DNA of 54,810 bases from Balneolaceae bacterium (GTDB lineage Bacteria; Bacteroidota; Rhodothermia; Balneolales; Balneolaceae). The notes beneath the pieces were generated by a model, which did not search any database, was not told the DNA's origin, and was given only the letters and a program-made list of their open reading frames with translations. This document shows, one piece after another, positions 8,491 through 17,121 of the stretch. Every line of letters begins with the position of its first letter. The stretch's first letter is position 1. Location: the NCBI GenBank assembly GCA_020832415.1, contig JAFIES010000088.1, positions 1 through 54,810 of the forward strand, in the 5' to 3' direction. The position numbers were made by a program, and so were the translations under genes.

Positions 8491-9831
8491 ATGGCAAAAG
8501 AGAAATCAGCAACAAAAAAACTTATCAAACTATTAGGCGGAATCTTTCTGGTTGTAGTGGTACTTGGCATCATTGCCAAAACTGCCGGCTGGCTTGATGG
8601 AGGCAGTGCAGAGGTAACGGTTGAAACCGAAACTGCCGAGCTTCGAACAATCACCCAGATTGTATCAGCCACAGGAAGAATTCAACCCGAGGTTGAAGTT
8701 ATTATCCGCCCGGATGTGTCCGGTGAAATCATCGAATTGAATGTACGTGAGGGTGATTATGTACGCGAGGGTGATTTGTTACTTCGGATCAAACCTGATC
8801 TCTATGAGGCCAAAATAGACGAGCTGAGTGCCATGCTTTTAACACAACGATCCCGAATGGAGCAGGCCAGGGCACAGATGCTTCAGGCAGAAGTTGAATA
8901 TGTGAAAAACAAACAGCTTTATGACAGGGAACTGATCTCAGAACTCGAATATTTACAATCTTCAAACAATTTTGAAGCTCAAAAATCAAATTTCCGCGCA
9001 GCCGAATATCAGATCGAAAGTGCACGTGCACAATTGAGAAGAGCCGAAGAAGAGTTGCAGCAAACCGTAATTCGATCACCAAAAAACGGAACTATCAGCC
9101 GGCTAGCTGTTGAGCGGGGTGAACGGGTACTTGGACAGGCACAAACCGCCGGAACCGAAATGATGCGCATTGCCAGAATGGAGCAGATGGAAGTGGTTGT
9201 GGATGTTAATGAAAACGATATTGTGAATGTGAGTGTGGCTGATACATCCGTTATTGAAATAGATGCTTATCCAAACCGATCATTCGAAGGTGTTGTAACG
9301 GAAATAGCCAACTCGGCTGAAATTGCAGGTACCGGATCGGCTGACCAGGTGACGAACTATAAGGTGAAAATTCGAATTATTACACCTCATAATCTCGACC
9401 AGGCCGGTTCAGAGTTTATGGTGATGAATGTGAGTGAAGGCACTCAAAGCGAAGAAAGTCCGAGCTTCAAACCGGGTATGTCGGCCAATGTGGATATTCG
9501 TACAAATACAGTATTTGATGTTGTCTCGATTCCAATTCAGGCAGTTACCGTTCGCGACTTTTCAAGATCTGCCGTTGCGGATACTACCGAAAGTGAAAAT
9601 GGGAATGGCCGCTCATCAAGAGGGCGTAGTGAAGATTTCAGACGGGTAGTTTTTGTAAATGATGGCGGCATTGCCAAGCGAACAGAAGTTACTACGGGAA
9701 TTAGTGATAACAGCCACATTCAGATAATGAACGGAGTTGAAGCCGGAGCAGAAGTTGTGACAGGCAGCTATCGGGTGCTTTCCAGAGAGCTGGAAGATGG
9801 CGATAAAATCAACGTATCAAACAGAAACTGA
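8491..9831 (+). CDS. HlyD/MacA-like periplasmic adaptor (membrane fusion protein)
   Basis: 446 residues. A single N-terminal membrane anchor (LLGGIFLVVVVLGIIAKTAG, about residues 11-30) is followed by the first half of a lipoyl/barrel-sandwich domain (IRPDVSGEIIELNVREGDYV), a long coiled-coil hairpin rich in Glu, Gln and Ala (about residues 105-190), the second lipoyl half (VIRSPKNGTISRLAVERGE), a beta-barrel, and a membrane-proximal domain. A low-complexity stretch (about residues 365-380, NGNGRSSRGRSED) interrupts the C-terminal part. This is the MacA plan; it should link the inner-membrane MacB-type permeases to TolC. It lies between the TolC and ATPase genes with gaps of 34 and 30 bases. 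Confidence 0.9.
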   Translation: MAKEKSATKKLIKLLGGIFLVVVVLGIIAKTAGWLDGGSAEVTVETETAELRTITQIVSATGRIQPEVEVIIRPDVSGEIIELNVREGDYVREGDLLLRIKPDLYEAKIDELSAMLLTQRSRMEQARAQMLQAEVEYVKNKQLYDRELISELEYLQSSNNFEAQKSNFRAAEYQIESARAQLRRAEEELQQTVIRSPKNGTISRLAVERGERVLGQAQTAGTEMMRIARMEQMEVVVDVNENDIVNVSVADTSVIEIDAYPNRSFEGVVTEIANSAEIAGTGSADQVTNYKVKIRIITPHNLDQAGSEFMVMNVSEGTQSEESPSFKPGMSANVDIRTNTVFDVVSIPIQAVTVRDFSRSAVADTTESENGNGRSSRGRSEDFRRVVFVNDGGIAKRTEVTTGISDNSHIQIMNGVEAGAEVVTGSYRVLSRELEDGDKINVSNRN

Positions 9832-9861
9832 TAACAGCAATCATTGACGTAGGTGTGAGGT

Positions 9862-10593
9862 ATGGCTAAGAAAATTATTGAAATAAAAGATCTCAAAAGG
9901 CACTATAAAATGGGGCAGACTCTTGTTCGCGCTCTCGATGGTGTAACTTTCGATATTGCTGAGAATGAATATATCGCCATCATGGGGCCATCAGGATCGG
10001 GAAAATCAACGCTGATGAATCTTATCGGGTGCCTCGATTCACCTACGGAAGGCGAATACATTCTAAACGGTCACAGAGTGAGTGATCTGGATGACTCCGA
10101 ACTTGCTCAGATCAGAAATCGTGAGATTGGATTTGTTTTTCAAACTTTTAACCTGCTTCCGCGAACCGACTGTCTCAGCAATGTGGAGCTTCCGCTAATC
10201 TATTCAGGTATCAAAAGTAAAATCAGGAAAGAGAAAGCATCAGCAACCCTTACAAAAGTTGGTCTGGGCGATCGAATGGATCACAAACCGAATGAACTCT
10301 CCGGCGGACAGCGACAGCGGGTTGCCATTGCAAGAGCGCTGGTAAACGACCCCTCTATTTTGCTTGCTGATGAACCCACCGGAAACCTCGACAGTAAAAC
10401 CGGTGACGAAATTATGCTTCTGTTTGAAGAACTCTACCGATCGGGCAATACCATCATTCTGGTTACTCACGAGAACGATATAGCCAATTATGCCCGCAGG
10501 GTAATCAGGCTTCGGGATGGTAAAATAGAAGTAGATGAAAAAATTGAGAATCCAACTCTTGCCAGCAAAGATTTGCAAGCTGTAGCAGTTTAA
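9862..10593 (+). CDS. MacB/LolD-type ABC transporter ATPase
   Basis: 243 residues, a single nucleotide-binding domain: Walker [10 protein letters not shown] (about residues 42-50), Q-loop region [11 protein letters not shown], signature [15 protein letters not shown], Walker [13 protein letters not shown] with the catalytic glutamate, and a switch histidine in VTHE. The 'TFNLLPRTD' Q-loop and '[10 protein letters not shown]' D-loop are characteristic of the MacB/LolD/FtsE subfamily that pairs with FtsX-type permeases. No permease is adjacent; the two stand-alone permeases at 3159-5624 are the likely partners. It follows the adaptor gene by 30 bases in one operon. Confidence 0.93.
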   Translation: MAKKIIEIKDLKRHYKMGQTLVRALDGVTFDIAENEYIAIMGPSGSGKSTLMNLIGCLDSPTEGEYILNGHRVSDLDDSELAQIRNREIGFVFQTFNLLPRTDCLSNVELPLIYSGIKSKIRKEKASATLTKVGLGDRMDHKPNELSGGQRQRVAIARALVNDPSILLADEPTGNLDSKTGDEIMLLFEELYRSGNTIILVTHENDIANYARRVIRLRDGKIEVDEKIENPTLASKDLQAVAV

Positions 10594-10668
10594 CTGCACT
10601 GTATTAGAATTCTGATCATTTCTATTTATTTGCTGAACCAACCGGCAGACACAATTGTTCTGTTTACC

Positions 10669-12174
10669 ATGAAAAATCAGACAGAAAATTTTGACGTAAT
10701 TGTGGCCGGAGCCGGTATGGGAGGCATGACAGCCGCTTCTTTAATTGCCAATGCAGGCTATAAAGTTCTGGTACTTGAAAAAGCACATGTTACCGGCGGC
10801 TGCAGCTCCTCATACTATCGCAAGGGATATATTTTTGAGTCTGGCGCTACCACTCTCATCGGGTTTGATGAAAACCAACCGCTGCGAAATCTTGAAGACA
10901 CCCTTGGTATTACGTTACCAAAAGAACCGATTTCCCCATCAATGAGTGTCCAAATGGGCGATAAAACAGTTACCCGGTGGCAAGACAAGAACAAGTGGCT
11001 CAACGAGGTGAAAATTCAGTTTGGAGAACCCGCTGAACAGGAAGCATTTTGGAACCTTGCGTTTGAAATATCGGATGTGGTATGGAGGGTTTCCGGGAAA
11101 AATAACTTTTTTCCTCCGGTAGATGGATCAGATTGGTTTCAGCTGTTGAAAAACAATCCAATGGATGTTTGGGTGCTACTCTATGCTTTAAAATCGGTTA
11201 AGAAAGCAGCCTCCGATATCGGTATTTCTAATCCGGAGTTCTACAGGTTTTTGGATGAACAGCTTATTATTTCATCACAGGCAGATGCTGAGAGTACGCC
11301 CTTTCTTTTTGGAGCGCCTGCCATAACGTACACCAATTACACCAACTATTACGTGCCCGGGGGGCTTCATGAAATGGTAAAAACACTTGAACTTTTTTTG
11401 AAGAATCACGGGGCAGAAGTTCATACAAAAGAAGGCGTAAAATCAATTTATCAGGTTGATGGTGGGTATGAAGTGATCAGTTCAAAAGGCAGACGATACA
11501 GGGCAAAAGCTGTGGTATCTAACATTCCTGTATGGAACATGCCCGATTATACCGGCGGAAATATCGCAAGCTATTTTAAAAATGAAGCTGCCAAATATGA
11601 TGAAGCATGGGGTGCGTTCACCATGGGTATTGTAACAGATGATGTGTACGGCGAAAACATGACACTCCACCATCAGCTGCACATCGAAGAATCCGAAAAA
11701 ACAGCGGGCCTTGATTCTGATTCGATCTTTGTATCGATGTCGAAAAAAGGAGATACGAGCCGTGCAGAAACAGGTAGCAGAGTTTTGAATGTATCTACCC
11801 ATACAAAACCGGAGTATTGGTTTGAGTTGAATGGAAACTACGATGCATTGAAATTGCAGGTTCAGAACAAAATCACCGAGATTTTGAGGAAGAAACTCCC
11901 CGGTTTTAACAAGGCAGAAATTAAACTTAGTTTTTCTGCCACACCTGTAAGCTGGAGTAACTGGGTTTATCGAAAAAAAGGAAGGGTGGGTGGTATCCCT
12001 CAAAGTATGTCGCGTTCCCTGTTGGACTGGACCCCAAATAAAACTCCATTTAATGGACTCTATCTCTGCGGCGATACCGTTTTCCCGGGGCAGGGAATTC
12101 CGGGCGTAACTTTAAGTGGATTTAACGTATATTTCAGGGTTCAAAAATATTTAAAAAATCTTTCAAATCATTGA
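10669..12174 (+). CDS. FAD-dependent desaturase/isomerase of the CrtI/CrtISO family
   Basis: About 501 residues from the ATG at 10669 (MKNQTENFDVIVAGAGMGG). An in-frame TTG at 10630 would add 13 residues with no conserved content, so I prefer the ATG. The N-terminal dinucleotide-binding motif GAGMGGMTAASLIANAGYKVLVLE and the next motif THVTGGCSSSYYRKGYIFESG-like region are those of phytoene desaturases, carotenoid isomerases and related flavoproteins. The C-terminal LYLCGDTVFPGQGIPGVTLSG is the family's second FAD-contact motif. Substrate unknown; a carotenoid or other polyene is plausible. The downstream rhomboid gene overlaps its stop by 4 bases. Confidence 0.82.
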   Translation: MKNQTENFDVIVAGAGMGGMTAASLIANAGYKVLVLEKAHVTGGCSSSYYRKGYIFESGATTLIGFDENQPLRNLEDTLGITLPKEPISPSMSVQMGDKTVTRWQDKNKWLNEVKIQFGEPAEQEAFWNLAFEISDVVWRVSGKNNFFPPVDGSDWFQLLKNNPMDVWVLLYALKSVKKAASDIGISNPEFYRFLDEQLIISSQADAESTPFLFGAPAITYTNYTNYYVPGGLHEMVKTLELFLKNHGAEVHTKEGVKSIYQVDGGYEVISSKGRRYRAKAVVSNIPVWNMPDYTGGNIASYFKNEAAKYDEAWGAFTMGIVTDDVYGENMTLHHQLHIEESEKTAGLDSDSIFVSMSKKGDTSRAETGSRVLNVSTHTKPEYWFELNGNYDALKLQVQNKITEILRKKLPGFNKAEIKLSFSATPVSWSNWVYRKKGRVGGIPQSMSRSLLDWTPNKTPFNGLYLCGDTVFPGQGIPGVTLSGFNVYFRVQKYLKNLSNH

Positions 12175-12797
12175 ATTACCAAGGCGATAACTATTCACCA
12201 AATACACAATTTTCAATATTTCCACCCGCAGTTAAACATCTGTTAATTGTTAACCTGCTTGTGTTTGTGGCACTCAGTAACCCAATGCTCTACAGATTCC
12301 TGATGGAATTTGGGGCGCTCTGGCCGATTGGTTCAGGCCTGTTCATGCCCACGCAGCTTGTTACATATATGTTTCTGCATGCCGGTTTCGGGCACATCAT
12401 ATTTAACCTTTTTGCTCTTTGGATATTTGGCCAGGGAATTGAAAATTTTTGGGGAACCAAGCGGTTTGCCATCTATTACTTTTTAACGGGAATTGGAGCT
12501 GCCCTTATTCATATGTGGATAGGCGGAACAGGAGCACCCACGGTTGGTGCATCAGGTGCTGTGTACGGTATTTTGCTGGCTTTTGGTATGATGTTTCCCG
12601 ATCGCTACATCATGCTGCTCATCCCGCCAATTCCCATTAAAGCGAAATATTTTGTGGCTATATTTGGTGTGATCGAACTTTTTTCAGGGTTGATGCGGCC
12701 AGATAGTGGTATCGCACACTTTGCCCACCTGGGTGGTATGGTGGTTGGATTTATACTGATAAAGTACTGGGGATTGAAAGGCGAGAATCAAACCTAA
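12171..12797 (+). CDS. Rhomboid intramembrane serine protease 1
   Basis: 208 residues, six hydrophobic segments. The catalytic serine lies in GASGA (residues 126-130, S128) and the partner histidine in AHLGG (H186). The second-segment motif HAGFGHIIFN matches the conserved H-x(3)-H/N region of rhomboids. It cleaves membrane proteins within the bilayer; substrates are unknown. The start is TTG at 12171, overlapping the TGA of the flavoprotein gene (TTGA), which implies translational coupling. A second rhomboid gene begins 3 bases after its stop. Confidence 0.92.
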   Translation: MNYQGDNYSPNTQFSIFPPAVKHLLIVNLLVFVALSNPMLYRFLMEFGALWPIGSGLFMPTQLVTYMFLHAGFGHIIFNLFALWIFGQGIENFWGTKRFAIYYFLTGIGAALIHMWIGGTGAPTVGASGAVYGILLAFGMMFPDRYIMLLIPPIPIKAKYFVAIFGVIELFSGLMRPDSGIAHFAHLGGMVVGFILIKYWGLKGENQT

Positions 12798-12800
12798 ACT

Positions 12801-13685
12801 ATGCAGGGAATGTATCAGCAAGACTCTTTTGGCAATGCTTTTAAGCGCGGATTTCAGCGAATGCCGCTCATAATTCGTACGATTATTGCCATCAATGTGA
12901 TCGTATTTATCTTCCAGGCCATCTTTGGAAATATTCAGATAGGCGGGCAATCCCTCAATCGGCACATTGTACAATATCTCGCATTTGATCCCTCACTCGG
13001 CACAGCCATTACCCAACCCTGGCGCCTTATAACATACATGTTTCTGCATGGTAGCGGATTTCACCTGCTCTTTAATATGCTCTGGCTCTGGTGGATGGGC
13101 CGTTCTGTTGAGGAAGCCATAGGCCCCCGATCATTTTCGGTAATCTTTTTCGGGGCCGGAATTGGTGGTGCTTTTTTCCATATCGCATTTTCGTTTCTTT
13201 ACGGAACTACATTTGTAATTGGCGCATCCGGTGCGGTATTTGGTGTGATGGTTGCCTTTGCTTATTTGTTCCCGAGAGCACCGATTATGCTGATCTTCTT
13301 GCCACCCATTGAAGCACGTTTTGTAGTGGCCGGCCTCATTGCTTTTGATGTACTCTTTATTGGCTCGGGCGATGGCGTGGCCAGGCTGGTTCACCTGGGC
13401 GGAGCCGGTATTGGTTACCTGCTGATTAAAGCCCATTATGGCGGGCATGATCTCTCAAAATATGTACGACCTATTGAACGGCTGTGGACTGAATCCCCCA
13501 AAAAGAAAGAGAAACGCTCGAAACCGAAGAACAAAAAAATGTATTCGGTGAGTGATGTTGAAATTGTTGAAGAAACCGACCAATCGGAACTGGATGCCAT
13601 TCTTGAAAAAATCTCAAAAAGCGGCTACGACGGTCTCACCGCCGAAGAGAAAAGAAAGCTGTTTGAACTGAGTAAGAGAAACTGA
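12801..13685 (+). CDS. Rhomboid intramembrane serine protease 2 with cytoplasmic tail
   Basis: 294 residues. Six membrane segments occupy residues 25-210, with GASGA at 141-145 (S143) and VHLGG with H198 forming the catalytic dyad; HGSGFHLLFN is the conserved loop motif. After the membrane domain there is an extra ~80-residue basic then acidic tail (about residues 225-294: SPKKKEKRSKPKNKK, then SELDAILEKISKSGYDGLT). The last part resembles the helical 'LLDKISKxGxxSLTxEER' tail common on Bacteroidota rhomboids. It is adjacent to rhomboid 1, and both are probably cotranscribed with the flavoprotein. Confidence 0.92.
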   Translation: MQGMYQQDSFGNAFKRGFQRMPLIIRTIIAINVIVFIFQAIFGNIQIGGQSLNRHIVQYLAFDPSLGTAITQPWRLITYMFLHGSGFHLLFNMLWLWWMGRSVEEAIGPRSFSVIFFGAGIGGAFFHIAFSFLYGTTFVIGASGAVFGVMVAFAYLFPRAPIMLIFLPPIEARFVVAGLIAFDVLFIGSGDGVARLVHLGGAGIGYLLIKAHYGGHDLSKYVRPIERLWTESPKKKEKRSKPKNKKMYSVSDVEIVEETDQSELDAILEKISKSGYDGLTAEEKRKLFELSKRN

Positions 13686-13729
13686 ACGTTGTAAAGCTCC
13701 AAGATCCAAATCTCAAATTCCAAACATAT

Positions 13730-13759
13730 GTTGACAGTTGATAATTTACAGTAGACAAC
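13730..13759. repeat. Left inverted repeat of four-helix-bundle cassette 1
   Basis: A 30-base segment beginning GTTGACAGTTGATAAT and ending ACAGTAGACAAC matches the reverse complement of 14382-14411 at 24 of 30 positions (counted by eye). Further partial copies (GTCAATTGTC) lie at about 13810-13825. Confidence 0.65.
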
Positions 13760-13878
13760 TTTAGAACTGAAAAATGAGCTTGATTGAACTGATATATAGT
13801 TTAAATGAATTGTCAATTGTCGATTATTTTATCATGATGATCAAATAGTATTGACCATCAATAATTAACTTTAAAAAA

Positions 13879-14258
13879 ATGTCTAAAAACTTTAGGGATT
13901 TAACGGTTTACAAGAAGGCATTTAATCTGGCAATGTTTGTATTTGATTTAACTAAAAAGTTTCCGTCTGAAGAGAAGTATGCGTTAAAGATCAGGCTCGA
14001 CGATCATCCAGATCGGTCTGTAGGGCAATTGGAGAAGGCTACAGAAAAAGGCTGTATCCGAAACATTTTATTACTAAAATGAGTGATGCAGATATGGAAA
14101 ACACCGAAACACAAATTTCTATGGATTTTGCTCTTGCATGTGGATATATCACGAAGGAAGAAAATCTGGAAGTCCGAACAAGATCTGAAGAAATCGGTAA
14201 ACTTTTGAATCACATGATCAAAAACCCGGAACGTTATCAACGCAAAAACTCAACTTAA
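13879..14258 (+). pseudogene. Four-helix-bundle (S23/IVP-type) protein gene, frameshifted
   Basis: The ATG at 13879 begins MSKNFRDLTVYKKAF, the standard start of the four-helix-bundle family first described in 23S rRNA intervening sequences. After EKYALK (near 13987) the frame is lost. One base earlier, the correct continuation reads DQARRSSRSVCRAIGEGYRKR and runs to YQRKNST with TAA at 14256-14258, which is the expected family C-terminus. A single-base deletion near 13985-13989 explains this. The product would be about 126 residues if repaired. It could be a sequencing error, but degenerate duplicate sequence downstream also points to decay. No rRNA gene is nearby. Confidence 0.85.
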
Positions 14259-14328
14259 TGAGCAAGATGTTTGTTTGAAGAGTTGTCAGTTGTCTATTAT
14301 CAACTTTACATTACTTACAAATAAATTT

Positions 14329-14433
14329 CGAAACATTTTATACTTAAAACTCAACTTAGCAAGCAAGATTCTTATATGAAAGTTGTTAACTGTCAATTGC
14401 CTACTGTCAACTTTTTAAACAACGAATACAAAA
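14329..14433 (+). repeat. Internally deleted copy of the four-helix-bundle gene 3' end
   Basis: CGAAACATTTTAT at 14329-14341 repeats 14059-14071 inside the gene, and ACTCAACTTA at 14349-14358 repeats the gene's end at 14248-14257. The bases after both copies (GCAAGAT, then TTGAAG or ATGAAAG, then a TTGTCA-type repeat) are also alike. So 14329-14433 looks like a duplicate of the gene's 3' end and flank that lost about 175 bases. Confidence 0.6.
14382..14411. repeat. Right inverted repeat of four-helix-bundle cassette 1
   Basis: Reverse-complement partner of 13730-13759 (24 of 30 positions). It begins GTTGTTAACTGTCAATTG and ends CTACTGTCAAC. Together the two repeats delimit a 682-base unit containing the broken gene and nothing else. 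Confidence 0.65.
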
Positions 14434-14439
14434 TTTAAT

Positions 14440-15672
14440 ATGGATTTAATTCAACGAAGAAAATCAATCCCTGTAACCATTGGCGATGTAACTGTTGGCG
14501 GTGGGAACCCGATTGTGGTTCAATCAATGACAAACACCGATACCGCTGATATTGACGAAACCGTTGAGCAGATTGATCATCTGAATAAGGCCGGGTCTGA
14601 ACTGGTTCGTATCACGGTAAATAATGATGCGGCAGCGAAGGCTGTTCCATATATCAAAGAGAAGCTTATCAATCGCGGGGTTACTGTACCCATTATTGGT
14701 GATTTTCACTACAACGGGCATGTATTGCTTACCAAATATCCAAGTATGGCAAAATCTCTGGCCAAATTCCGGATCAACCCGGGAAATACCGGCACCAAAA
14801 CACGAGATGAAAACTTCTGCACCATTGTAGAACAGGCCATAAAGTATGACAAACCCGTTCGCATTGGCGTAAACTGGGGATCGCTCGACCAGCAGTTACT
14901 GGCACAGTATATGGACGAAAACAATGCCCGTAAAGAGCCTAAATCATCCAAAGAGGTGATGCTTGATACCATGGTAGAAAGTGCCAGGCGTTCAACGGCA
15001 TTGGCTGAAGATGTTGGCCTGCCATCCGATAAAATAATTGTAAGTTGCAAAATGAGTGGTGTGCAGGATCTCATCAAAGTGTACCAGCGAGTAGCTGATG
15101 TAATACCTTATGCACTACACCTTGGCCTCACGGAAGCCGGTATGGGTATGAAGGGTACCGTAGCAAGCTCTGTTGCCCTGGCAATTTTACTTCAAAGAGG
15201 GATTGGGGATACCATTCGAGTATCACTCACGCCGATGCCCGGTGCCGACAGGGCAGAGGAAGTGCGAATTTGCCAGCAGATTTTACAGTCTTTGGGAATC
15301 CGAAGTTTTATACCCCAGGTTACATCCTGCCCGGGTTGCGGCCGCACAAAGAGCACCTACTTCCAGGAACTGGCCGATGAAATTCAGAATCATATCGTAG
15401 AGATGATGCCGATCTGGAGAGAGATTTATCCAGGAGTGGAAGAGATGGATGTGGCGGTAATGGGTTGTGTGGTCAACGGGCCGGGCGAATCCCGGCATGC
15501 AAATATTGGTATCTCACTTCCGGGTACATTCGAAGAGCCAAAAGCTCCGGTCTATGTGGATGGTGAACACCATAGCACCCTGCGCGGTGATAATATTGGT
15601 GCTGAGTTCAGGCAGATGCTGGAAGAGTACATCAAGAAAAATTACAGCAAATCTGAAAAAACTGAAGTCTGA
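14440..15672 (+). CDS. ispG: 4-hydroxy-3-methylbut-2-enyl diphosphate synthase (flavodoxin/ferredoxin), IspG
   Basis: 410 residues. It reduces 2-C-methyl-D-erythritol 2,4-cyclodiphosphate to HMBPP in the MEP isoprenoid pathway, using a [4Fe-4S] cluster. The N-terminal TIM-barrel part is clear ([31 protein letters not shown]), and the cluster ligands are C297 and C300 in SCPGCGRT and C343 in [11 protein letters not shown] with the conserved E350. Length and motifs match bacterial IspG without the large insert seen in chlamydial and plant forms. It supplies isoprenoids that menaquinone and carotenoid synthesis elsewhere in the window would need. Confidence 0.97.
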   Translation: MDLIQRRKSIPVTIGDVTVGGGNPIVVQSMTNTDTADIDETVEQIDHLNKAGSELVRITVNNDAAAKAVPYIKEKLINRGVTVPIIGDFHYNGHVLLTKYPSMAKSLAKFRINPGNTGTKTRDENFCTIVEQAIKYDKPVRIGVNWGSLDQQLLAQYMDENNARKEPKSSKEVMLDTMVESARRSTALAEDVGLPSDKIIVSCKMSGVQDLIKVYQRVADVIPYALHLGLTEAGMGMKGTVASSVALAILLQRGIGDTIRVSLTPMPGADRAEEVRICQQILQSLGIRSFIPQVTSCPGCGRTKSTYFQELADEIQNHIVEMMPIWREIYPGVEEMDVAVMGCVVNGPGESRHANIGISLPGTFEEPKAPVYVDGEHHSTLRGDNIGAEFRQMLEEYIKKNYSKSEKTEV

Positions 15673-15723
15673 ACCCGGATTAAACCTTTCTGGTATCTCC
15701 TAAATCTCACCTGAAAACAGTCA

Positions 15724-15741
15724 AATGTAAGCAGTTACATT
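15724..15741. promoter_or_regulatory. LacI-type operator, site 1 (imperfect)
   Basis: AATGTAA-N4-TTACATT: 7-base arms around a four-base centre (GCAG), the form of LacI/GalR-family operators. It is 140 bases upstream of the stronger second site, a spacing that would allow looping. It lies just after ispG and upstream of the SusE/F-like gene. Confidence 0.55.
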
Positions 15742-15865
15742 CATAAATGGATGATTTTCTGATGTCATCTATTTATGGCTTCCTAAGCAAATCTTTGTGA
15801 ACAGGCATATTTTACAACATTCGTTCAAAATATGTTGACTAAAATGTCTTTTTTTCTCATATTAC

Positions 15866-15879
15866 TGTAAGCGCTTACA
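15866..15879. promoter_or_regulatory. LacI-type operator, site 2 (perfect palindrome)
   Basis: TGTAAGCGCTTACA is a perfect 14-base palindrome with the central CG typical of LacI-family operators. It lies 77 bases before the ATG of the SusE/F-like lipoprotein gene. The LacI-family regulator encoded at 17300 is the obvious candidate ligand-controlled binder. Confidence 0.75.
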
Positions 15880-15956
15880 TTATTTAGCGAATGAATAATT
15901 TATAAATTATTGAATAACAATTAGTTACATAATCAAATAAAGAAGGAGTAAGGAAA

Positions 15957-17063
15957 ATGAAAAAGTATATGATGATTTTCTTCGCGCTGTTTGTAGGTCT
16001 GGCTATGATCTCATGCAGTGATGACAGTGTCAGCATTATCGATTTTGATGATGATGACGACGAAACGGAAGAATTGGTCTATTCGATCAATTTTGAAGTT
16101 GAAGGAACCGGTGACACGTTCACATTCTCGGTAGATATGGAAGGAGCAACTATCGAAGGTGAGGATCTGCCGGACGATTTTGAAGGTGATATTTTCGAAT
16201 TCAACCCGGAAATACACGAAGTATTTATTGCAGGAGCGATGGTAGGATGGCCTGAGCCGGGATCAGAACGCACATTGCGTTTGACCAGAGCCGGATCGAA
16301 TGGTGGAGTTATTCCCGCCGGTAATACTGAATTCAAGTTCTTTATTGTAATCAATGAAGAGCCATCATGGGGATATGGTGAGTGGGAAGGCAACCCTAAT
16401 CGCAGTGTAGAAGTTACTGCCGGCGGAACATTCTCAGCAGAATGGGGCGATCAGCCTGATGTAGAAGAGCCCGATGGTGATTTCCCTGAGACCCTCTATC
16501 TTGCAGGAAGCTTCCAGGAAGCAGGCGGATATGGTTCTGATTGGTCACCTGCTGAAGGGCCACAACTTGGTTCAACCGATACCGGTGTATACGACGGATA
16601 TGTATACTTTGCTGAAGAAGGTTTCGAATTTAAGCTGGTAAAGGGAGATGACTGGGGTGATGGCGATTTCGGCGGAGCTGATGGTGAACTTACCGATGGC
16701 GGAGACAACATTGATGCCGGCGATGCAGGTTATAAGCGCGTATTCGTAAATGCTGTTGACATGACATACAGCTTAACCACAACCGTATGGGGAATCATTG
16801 GTGATGCTACTCCGGGTGGTTGGGATGAAAGCACTGAAATGGAATTTGATGCGGACTCCAAAACGTGGACAATTACCACGGATCTTGAAGATGGCGAAAT
16901 GAAATTCCGTGCTAACGACGCATGGGATATCAATGTTGGTGACAATGACGGTGACGGAACCCTGGAGAATGACGGTGGAAACATCGAAGTAACTGCAGGT
17001 AACTACACCATTACGCTGGATCTCAACGGCACAGAATGGACATATAATGTAGAAGCTAATTAA
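15957..17063 (+). CDS. SusE/SusF-like starch-binding outer-membrane lipoprotein
   Basis: 368 residues. A lipoprotein signal peptide ends at C20 (lipobox AMISC), followed by an acidic run (DFDDDDDETEE). Three beta-sandwich repeats follow, each opening with a 'xIAGxx' strand: VFIAGAMVGWPEPGS, LYLAGSFQEAGGYGSDW and WGIIGDATPGGWDEST; the third continues KTWTITTDLEDGEMKFRAND. This is the SusE/SusF plan, whose domains bind maltooligosaccharides at the cell surface. No SusC/SusD pair is in the window. A strong Shine-Dalgarno GAAGGAG sits at 15942-15948, eight bases before the ATG, unlike most genes here, and a terminator follows. Expression is probably controlled through the two LacI-type operators upstream. 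The protein is very acidic, as in marine or halophilic bacteria. Confidence 0.82.
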   Translation: MKKYMMIFFALFVGLAMISCSDDSVSIIDFDDDDDETEELVYSINFEVEGTGDTFTFSVDMEGATIEGEDLPDDFEGDIFEFNPEIHEVFIAGAMVGWPEPGSERTLRLTRAGSNGGVIPAGNTEFKFFIVINEEPSWGYGEWEGNPNRSVEVTAGGTFSAEWGDQPDVEEPDGDFPETLYLAGSFQEAGGYGSDWSPAEGPQLGSTDTGVYDGYVYFAEEGFEFKLVKGDDWGDGDFGGADGELTDGGDNIDAGDAGYKRVFVNAVDMTYSLTTTVWGIIGDATPGGWDESTEMEFDADSKTWTITTDLEDGEMKFRANDAWDINVGDNDGDGTLENDGGNIEVTAGNYTITLDLNGTEWTYNVEAN

Positions 17064-17087
17064 TAATTCATGTGGTTATGAATTGAA

Positions 17088-17121
17088 GCCCGCTCACATG
17101 ATTCTGTGGGCGGGTTTTTTT
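17088..17121 (+). terminator. Rho-independent terminator of the SusE/F-like gene
   Basis: The stem CCCGCTCACA / TGTGGGCGGG (10 pairs, one G-T) with a six-base loop is followed by seven Ts at 17115-17121. It begins 25 bases after the TAA and separates the lipoprotein gene from the regulator and amylase genes. Confidence 0.9.

Noticed and set aside
10630-10668. TTG start of the CrtI-like gene at 10630
   Set aside because: It adds 13 unconserved residues; the ATG at 10669 places the FAD-binding motif at the usual distance from the N-terminus.
11482-12003. 173-residue ORF on the minus strand
   Set aside because: Antisense to the CrtI-like gene with Cys/Phe-rich composition typical of a shadow frame.
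13879-14258. Four-helix-bundle gene as an intervening sequence inside a 23S rRNA gene
   Set aside because: There is no rRNA sequence on either side; the neighbours are a rhomboid gene and ispG.
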